From the NCBI GenBank assembly GCA_036426205.1, contig CM071568.1:233620330-233684329 (forward strand): DNA of 64,000 nucleotides, in the 5' to 3' direction. A program made the position numbers and the translations under genes. The number at the start of each line of letters is the position of its first letter. Within the stretch, counting starts at the first letter, position 1. The stretch is from Ascaphus truei. Lineage: Eukaryota; Chordata; Amphibia; Anura; Ascaphidae. The notes beneath the pieces were generated by a model. That model searched no databases. It worked only from the letters and a program-made list of their open reading frames with translations, and was not told the DNA's origin. This document shows, piece by piece, positions 57,391-64,000 of this stretch.

Positions 57391-57875
57391 GACTGTTCTG
57401 TACACCATCCTACTGTAAATGTTTTGACTTGCTGTACTTTAATAAAGGAAATGTTGCGTGTTTTAAATTTCCTGAATAAAGATTTTTTTTTTAATAACAC
57501 CATACTGTTGTGCTGTACATGTTTTAACTTGCTGTACTTTAGTAAACCATACTAACATAATACATGTAGAATAAATGCATACTTTTTATTTTTTGGGGTT
57601 TATTAGACAGTATACAGTATATAAAAAAGTATTGTATACGGTCTGAAAACATCAGCATACTGTTTCAGGTATTTTATCCTACTCAATAACAACAGCCACT
57701 AAACTGTAGACTCCGGTACTTGTTTTTTTTTACTCAGATTCAGCAATGTGCAGGCATTGTATCACAAAGCGATATAATCCTTCGAAATCCCTCCATTTGC
57801 CGTTTTCCGCATTAGATGACAAAGTTTTCTTTTCTGAGGAACAAAAAAAAGTAAAAGTTTTACTGTAATGGTCAG

Positions 57876-57899
57876 TCAGTCAGTCAGTCAGTCAGTCCC
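57876..57899. repeat. (GTCA)n microsatellite
   Basis: Six GTCA units in a row. Confidence 0.9.
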
Positions 57900-58427
57900 C
57901 TAAAGAAGTTCCCACAGTCAGTCCCACCAATAATTTTCTCGGGGGCGTCTCCTGTTCACATGCGCATGCTCCTACCGTCGATGTGATGACACGCATACAG
58001 TATGCTTTTCGAGAAGGTTCCAATGCGCATGCGCCTAGCTTTTCACCAATTGTGTGGTATCTACTGTAGAAGCCGCTCAGCCAATGATATTGCTTACAGG
58101 AGAATCGCTTGACTTTTGAATCGCACTGATATTGATATTTTCAAAATAAAAAAAAACAGAATAAAATACGGCAACATTACTCACCATAGACTTTCCCAAT
58201 CAGCTGGCGCCGAGCCACTGCCAGTCCCGTATTCTTGATCATACACGTCGTTGACAGGTGACAGCGAGACTACTACACCTGTAATCAGCTGATGAGGCTG
58301 GAAATCGCTTAGGTACATGCAAGCTTGCTGGAAACTGTACGCGAAATCCGGCTCAGGCTGCAGGTATCCGGGTGGGGACAGACAGCAAAGGTTGCAGGTC
58401 ACCAGGTTTTCACTGACGGTCGGACCG

Positions 58428-58952
58428 TTATTGGAAGGTGTTGCTGTCGCATTGCTTGCCAGCGACTGACGTTTCTTTTGGTTTTAACACGACCTTTCGC
58501 CTTTTGCCGTCTTCATGATCATAGATACAGGAAAAACCTGGTGATACACACCAATACCCTCCAATAAAATCAGGATCAATACGAAAAAAACATGGATCGC
58601 TACATAACTTTTTCCTTATTGCACTCTTCCACACATGAGCATCTGGCGAAAATTTGTAAAAGTCATAGTTTTCGATAAAATACTGTTAAATTTGAACAAC
58701 TGTTGCCATCTTATCATCTGTTGCATTAATCGCGGCTCATATTAAATAAGCGTACGTTCTGTCGGGTTTTTGGAACACGGACTGCAGTTGTGCACTCATG
58801 GCGAGACTCTCAGGACAATAACCAGACCAGAAACTGTGCTTGTCTTTTTTTAATATGAAAAGTCTAAATTGATACATTATTGTAACTTCTTCCTTCAGTC
58901 CCAAGGCCAATTTACAATGGACCACTGTGGTATTTTTTTTAAACACCTGCAA
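58428..58952 (-). pseudogene. Decayed forkhead-like winged-helix domain
   Basis: Minus strand, one frame. MSAQLQSVFQKPDRTYAYLI matches the KPPYSYxxLI start of a forkhead domain. Then come in-frame TGA (58737-58739), a KMATVVQI stretch, TAA (58686-58688), YFIENYDFYKFSPD, and the recognition-helix-like WKSAIRKKLC (compare WKNSIRHNLS), ending in a wing with GGYWCVSPGF. Helix order and spacing are kept over about 79 codons. Two in-frame stops make it a pseudogene, unless the segment 58686-58737 is intronic (TTTAACAG resembles an acceptor). A further open stretch (58402-58181) in another frame may be its C-terminus. I cannot assign a Fox subfamily. Confidence 0.55.
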
Positions 58953-59221
58953 GTCGACACATTACTGAAGCGCATGCGCATTACAATTCATGAATATCTG
59001 CCACCTGGCGGATACGCGAAGAATTGCAACCAATTAAATCCGAACCATTATCAATAAACACATCAACCGCGGTTGCGAATGCAACATGAATGCGGTATGA
59101 ATGCGGTATGAATGCTGTCAGAATGCGGCATGAACGTGGTATAGTGCGGTGAAATGCGCGCATTCGGAAAAAAATCCCGGAAAAAGTCGAAGATGTTGGA
59201 GAATAAAAGGGGCCGCGGCTG

Positions 59222-59440
59222 TACAGTATAGTAAGAAATACACAGAATACAATTAACAAACAATAAACAAAACAGATAAATCCTTGGCGCACTATCGGGT
59301 ATATAAACCTGACAAGATATATGAAGTCCCAAAATTTTGGTGGTGGGGATGATGAATGAGTCCAAAATCCGATCACACTTAAGTCCTTTGAAATGGCAGA
59401 ACCAGATCTGAAAACATAGAAGACAGAACAACCATTGTGC
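59222..59440 (-). mobile_element. Penelope-associated tail, minus copy
   Basis: On the minus strand TCTTCTATGTTTTCAGATCT begins a stretch of about 200 bp that reappears on the plus strand at 63505-63700. Frames across it look open on both copies but show no known motif. Confidence 0.5.
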
Positions 59441-59840
59441 AGTATCCTCTGGCCAATCCTGTTCTCCTCCACCGTTGCCTCCTCCTCCACCGTTGGATAA
59501 TAATGCAATTTTTAGGAGGCTTTAATACTTCTATAGCTAATGAAGTTATCAAATCATACATTGAGCTATATTATTTGTCAAAATATGGAGAATGCATGTA
59601 TATATAATTATTACATATTGCAGGTTGCATATTAGCTATGAAGAAGCTACAAACCACATATTTACACAGAACGGTTTGCATGCTTTGTGTAAACGTAAGC
59701 AAAACATGTATTGCTATTTCACTTATTGCTAACAAATTATTATTTCATGTTATTGGTGACGGAAACACTTTCTTAAAATGGGACCATAGGGTGCAAATAA
59801 CTAATTATATCAATTACCTATTCCATTTTCTTTGTCATGC
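59441..59840. other. Intergenic, no gene
   Basis: AT-rich. The segment 59845-59900 reappears as a reverse complement at the right edge of the window (63946-64000). Confidence 0.4.
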
Positions 59841-59899
59841 TGACTTTTTTTTACACATTCTAGGACCCAATATGATTTTGATTTCATGAGCATATTTGT

Positions 59900-60056
59900 T
59901 ATTCTCTTTACTTCCATCCCAGATACATAGCACATCGTCAATATAACGCTTCCATAGCACAAGGTCCGCCCCAAATGGGCTGAGGGTTTGGATGTACTCC
60001 TCCTCCCACATGCCCATGAAAAGATTGGCATAACTAGGGGCGAACCTTGTGCCCAT
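59900..60056 (-). pseudogene. Inverted Penelope RT fragment
   Basis: The minus strand encodes GTRFAPSYANLFMGMWEEEY and RYIDDVLCIWDGSKEN, the RT block with the catalytic IDD. The plus strand at 60059 resumes with DVLCIWGGSKENLG, so about 36 bp overlap around the joint. This is a 5' inversion of the element that follows. Confidence 0.65.
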
Positions 60057-60058
60057 GC

Positions 60059-61188
60059 GATGTGCTATGTATCTGGGGTGGAAGTAAAGAGAATTTAGGG
60101 AAATTCCAACAATACCTGAATAGTAATAATATGAATTTAAAATTTACATTCAATACCAGTCCATCCACCATTGACTTTTTAGATCTGACATTGTTCATTG
60201 AGAATGGATCTATTGAGACCAAGACCTTTTATAAAAAGGTTGATGCAAATACTTATCTCTTGGCATCAAGCCACCATAGCCCTAGATGGATTAACAATAT
60301 TCCCAAGGGCCAGTTTTTGAGAACTAAACGTAACTGCTCCCAGATAGAAATATTCAACACGCAGGCCAATGAACTCAAAAATAAATTAATTGATAGGGAA
60401 TATAGTCATAATAAGGTTATGAGGGCTTTAGAAGTAGCTAAAAATACTGATAGAGATGATCTCATTTGTATGGATAATAAGAGAATGAAAAACAAACAAG
60501 ATGGAGTAGAATTTATTCCTTTTATCACAAAATACAATGGAATGGCTAATAAAATTACACAAATAATTAAAAAACACTGGAGCATCCTACAGGGTGACAC
60601 GATACTAAAAACTATATTACCCAAGTGTCCGCAGATAGTTTTCAAAAAAGCTGATAATTTAAAATTAAAACTATCCCCCAGCTGTCAATTTAATCCAATT
60701 AAAGAACGCAATACCACATGGTTAAGGGAACTTAATGGATTCTTTATTGCGGTAAGTGCATTGGTTGCAGCTATAGTTCTAAGTGTAGGGACTATAAATC
60801 TAATATCACAGGGATTAAATTCCCGATCAAGTCATTCATCACCTGCAAGACTCCTTTTGTGGTCTACCTGTTGGAGTGCCCATGTAGGCTACAATATGTA
60901 GGGCAAACAGGTAGACCATTGAAACGACGTCTTGCAGAACATGTTTATAATATTAAGAGAGGTCTGGAGACACATAGTGTCTCCAACCACTTTAGATTGA
61001 AACATGGTCAAAACCCTGCGGGCCTAATATGCAAAGGCATTGAATGCCCCAAACAGAATTGGAGAGGGGGGGATAAAATAAATCTAATATCCAGACGCGA
61101 AAGCTTCTGGATATATACCCTTAAAACCATGACCCCAGGAGGTCTGAATATAGAATTCGATCTGGCAGCATTCCTGAAAGATAGCTAG
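60059..61188 (+). pseudogene. Penelope RT C-terminus and GIY-YIG, frameshifted
   Basis: First frame (to about 60700): post-catalytic RT and thumb region (TIDFLDLTLF, SSHHSPRWINNIPKGQFLR). A frameshift between about 60680 and 60750 moves to a second frame with a Cys cluster (YCGKCIGCSYSSKC), then FVVYLLECPCRLQYVGQTGR, RRLAEH, and the catalytic-Glu segment ISRRESFWIYTLKTMTPGGL, with the stop at 61188. Together the full C-terminal half of a Penelope polyprotein, inactive. Confidence 0.75.
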
Positions 61189-62067
61189 GTCACCTCTTTA
61201 CTCTAAGGGCGCTCGCCAACCAGTCCTCTGACTTCATTACCTTTTTCCTCTGAGTTCTCTACAGTATAATGCAGTCATTATAAGATTCCCCTGGCAGTAT
61301 AAGGTTCAATAAACCCCCATATAGCTGCTAGCATTTTTTAATTATTGTAATTGTATTAATTGTTTGCAAATTGTTGAATAGTAGTGTGTAAAGTAGAATT
61401 AACAACAGCTGGGAAGTGAAGGCATATTTATTGCCACCACTTAGCAACTAGAAGCTCATTTGAGAGTGCACTTCTAGGCATTAAAACTTAACATTTAATT
61501 ATTGCATAGAGTAAAATAAGTTCTAAACATAAAGTGAATATATATAACTACATATAATGTACTTTGGCGAGAGGGAATGAGGAGATGATAGATGGCCAAG
61601 GTATATAGTAAGTTTTGCTAGTGCCTAATAATGTTCAGCAAAAGCAATTGATACCAAATTGGCCTTGATTAGGGAGTGGGTTACTTGGCTGCGAAAGCTC
61701 AAAGGTGCTTGCCCTATGTAAGTGTATTGTGCGTCATGTGGCGTAGCGTACCGATCAAACCAACCTGTATTGATAAATAGCCCAAATCAGTGTACAGCTA
61801 GTAAATATAATATTTAAGCTAAGATATTGTCACTGTATGTGCAACTCAATAACAGGTTGGTGGCACGAGGATTGATTCTGCGCCCAATGACATTTAACAA
61901 ACACTATACACAGATGGTAAACCAGGAAAGCTACTAATAATAAAAAAACCAGGATAAACTGATGCTAAACACTCTGCTAATTGTTCAAGCAGTAATTTAA
62001 TTATTACTGTGGTGATTGAACATGCCGTCCAAATATAATCAATACTGTGAGTACTTGTCCCCAGCAA
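61189..62067. other. Intergenic, no gene
   Basis: AT-rich, no recognised feature apart from one TACAGTA near 61260. Confidence 0.4.
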
Positions 62068-62395
62068 AATCTGGTGGTAAAGTGTTCCATCAAATAGAAA
62101 GAAGTTGTGACACAAGACAAACTGCAGAAGGTCTATCATGAACTTGTTGTGTTCAGTGTAACCGGAACCCCTTGTAGAGAGAAAATAACTGCATGCTTTA
62201 ACACCATTGGAATGGATGATGCTAGAATAGAGAGATTCCACATCAAGTGTGGCAAACAGGGTTTGACTATCACAGTTTATTCCATCTAGTCTCAGTAAGG
62301 TGTCTTTTGTATCCTTAATGTGGGATGGTAAATTGGTTACAAAAGGACGCATGATTTGATCCAAATAGACACTACAGTGTTCTGTGAGGTTGTTG
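62068..62395 (-). pseudogene. Inverted Penelope RT fragment, second family
   Basis: The minus strand encodes LPSHIKDTKDTLLRL, TLDVESLYSSI and KACSYFLSTRGSGYTEHNKF. It overlaps the plus-strand element at 62399-62580 by reverse complement with about 70 bases between. The left arm retains about 80 bases (TLDVESLYSSI segment) that the right arm lost. Confidence 0.65.
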
Positions 62396-62398
62396 TTG

Positions 62399-63513
62399 CC
62401 ATCCCACATTAAGGATACAAAAGACACCTTACTGAGACTATGTGTTAAAGCATGCAGTTATTTTCTCTCTACAAGGGGTTCCGGTTACACTGAACACAAC
62501 AAGTTCATGATAGACCTTCTGCAATTTGTCTTGTGTCACAACTTCTTTCTATTTCTATTTGATGGAACACTTTACCACCAGACCCAGGGAACAGCGATGG
62601 GCACCTCCTGTGCACCAACATATGCCAATCTGTACCTCGGCTGGTGGGAAGACCAACATGTGTTCAGTGACAGATTTACACAATATACGCAATACATTGA
62701 TTTGTGGATTCGTTTCATAGACGACATACTATTGATCTGGCATGGTCCAGTTACCGCATTGGTTGAATTTGTGTCTCTATTGAATGTTAATGATTTGAAC
62801 CTAAAATTGACCTTTGAATACAATGCAACAGAGATAACATTTCTGGACTTGAAAATAAGTAAGGACCTAGATGGCAATGTGCAAACCACAATCTTTAGAA
62901 AAAAGACGGCTACAAACAGTCTTCTGGCGGCTACCAGCCACCATCCTCCATCTTTAGTCAAAAGTATCCCCATTGGGCAATATTTGCGACTACGCCGCAA
63001 TTGCTCTACATTAAGAGAATTTCATACACAGGCCCAGGACCTGAAAGAGCGGTTCTTAGACAGGGGATACCCAATGGCTACATTGAAAAACGCATATCAT
63101 CACGCTAGAGATAGTGATAGAGCACAGTTACTCGGTCCGAACATTAAACCACCTAACACGCAGGTTCGTTGCATTGGAACCTATAATTACAGGTGGCATG
63201 AGATCAAAAAGATCTTCATGAAATATTGGCACATCTTAAGATCTGATGATGACCTTGCTAAAATCCTAAAAGGTACTCCAAGCATCACTAGCAGAAGATC
63301 TGCCCATCTGCAGGATGGCCTTGTGCATAGTCATTTCAAACACCCTATATCATCAACTTGGTTAATACCACCACCAAAGGGCATGCACAAGTGTAAAAAC
63401 TGCAAAGCATGTCAATACATCAAACCTGCTAAGTTTTTCATGTCTCATGATAAATCTGCTACATTTGATATTAGACACCATCTAAGTTGCAAAAAAACAA
63501 CTGTCTTCTATGT
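62399..63513 (+). pseudogene. Penelope reverse transcriptase, truncated
   Basis: Contains QGTAMGTSCAPTYANLYL (an RT motif), the catalytic FIDDILLIW, then TFLDLKISKDLDGN, HHPPSLVKSIPIGQYLRLRR, and the Cys cluster CKNCKACQYI. It breaks off just where the GIY-YIG should begin: after KKTTVFYV the sequence runs into the 63505 tail. The longest RT region in the window. Confidence 0.75.
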
Positions 63514-63700
63514 TTTCAGATCTGGTTCTGTCATTCCAAAGGACTTAAGTGTGATCGGATTTTGGACTCCATCTTGCCCACCACCAAGATTTTGGGACTT
63601 CATATATCTTGTCAGGTTTATATACCCGATAGTGCGCCAAGGATTTATCTGTTTTGTTTATTGTTTGTTAATTGTATTCTGTGTATTTCTTGCTACTGTT
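63505..63700 (+). mobile_element. Penelope-associated tail, plus copy
   Basis: Parallels the reverse complement of 59222-59440 from TCTTCTATGTTTTCAGATCT to about TTCTGTGTATTTCTT. It replaces the expected endonuclease domain. Confidence 0.5.
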
Positions 63701-64000
63701 GTACATACCTTGTGGATAGGTTTGTTTACCATTCCTTAGGCAGCCATTTCCCAGTCTGCCAAGTCAGCCTGTGGTAATTCCCATATTGGGATGTCTTGAA
63801 TAGGAGATTCCAACACATTTTTAGAGCACTTATTTATCACTATAGTGTATTTGTAAGTTAGGTTAATAGGTTGAGCGCTTAGTATATGTTTAGTTAATTT
63901 TGCTATCACTGTACAGTATAGTGTTTCATATTTTGAGATAACAAATATGCTCATGAAATCAAAATCATATTGGGTCCTAGAATGTGTAAAAAAAAGTCAG
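63701..64000. other. Right edge, repeat DNA
   Basis: 63946-64000 is the reverse complement of 59845-59900 (ATGCTCATGAAATCAAAATC and onward), so a further inverted repeat runs beyond the window. Confidence 0.5.

Larger units (their letters stand above)
56521..59221. mobile_element. TA-flanked 2.7-kb element (candidate)
   Basis: Flanked by TA (56519-56520, 59222-59223). Left end CTGTGGCGGCCGCCTTTATC; right end reverse-complemented CAGCCGCGGCCCCTTTTATT. Both resemble the ends of the 361-bp element at 52972. Inside are a fold-back at 57313-57390, a short (GTCA)n at 57876-57899, CpG-containing patches and a decayed forkhead-like domain. No transposase motif was recognised. The ends could belong to two different truncated elements. 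Confidence 0.4.

Noticed and set aside
57876..57899. Possible CRISPR-like or regulatory repeat
   Set aside because: A plain six-unit GTCA microsatellite without spacers, in a vertebrate genome.

Overview
The window is vertebrate nuclear DNA, most likely from an amphibian and probably a frog. It is AT-rich, has no bacterial-style gene packing, and the one intact protein-coding gene is split by introns. The mix of transposable elements fits a frog-like genome: Penelope-like elements with GIY-YIG endonuclease domains, L2/CR1-type and Tx1-like L1 LINEs, hAT and TA-targeting MITEs, tRNA-derived SINEs and Ty3-type LTRs. The species cannot be named from the sequence alone.

Layout. 1-12.8 kb is repeats: an L2 remnant, a SINE family, and a 3.6-kb inverted Penelope pair at 7.15-10.75 kb that carries a clean solo LTR. 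13.77-20.85 kb holds four coding exons on the plus strand of macc1 (metastasis-associated in colon cancer 1). They give a protein of about 855 residues with NPF/DPF endocytic motifs, a ZU5-like region, an SH3-like domain and a C-terminal death-domain region. A probable 3' UTR runs to about 24.1 kb. 25-31 kb has a hAT element with a perfect 8-bp target duplication, a ribozyme-bearing Penelope tail and a CR1/L2-type LINE. 31.5-39.4 kb is a nested block: a minus-strand LTR element with an ORF in the gag position but no pol, and a 1.74-kb internal tandem duplication, sitting inside an older DNA element. 40-43 kb has a hAT MITE and two solo LTRs. 43.4-48.7 kb has an L2 LINE and a Tx1-like L1 broken by two fold-back insertions, each with its own target-site duplication. 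50-64 kb is mostly LTR remnants, three further Penelope loci, and a TA-flanked 2.7-kb segment containing a decayed forkhead-like domain.

Working together. macc1 is the only locus that looks functional; the rest are mobile elements or their remains. Three patterns cross-link them. First, hammerhead-ribozyme-like motifs (CUGANGA, stem II, GAAA) recur at the ends of Penelope-type repeats and at the centre of a palindrome. Second, nearly every Penelope locus is arranged as an inverted pair or has an inverted 5' piece. Third, the heptamers TACTGTA and TACAGTA occur roughly 60 times, well above expectation. In two internal alignments the extra five bases appear exactly at a TA, which is the known Tc1/mariner excision footprint. 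All matches were made by eye; nothing was run against a database.
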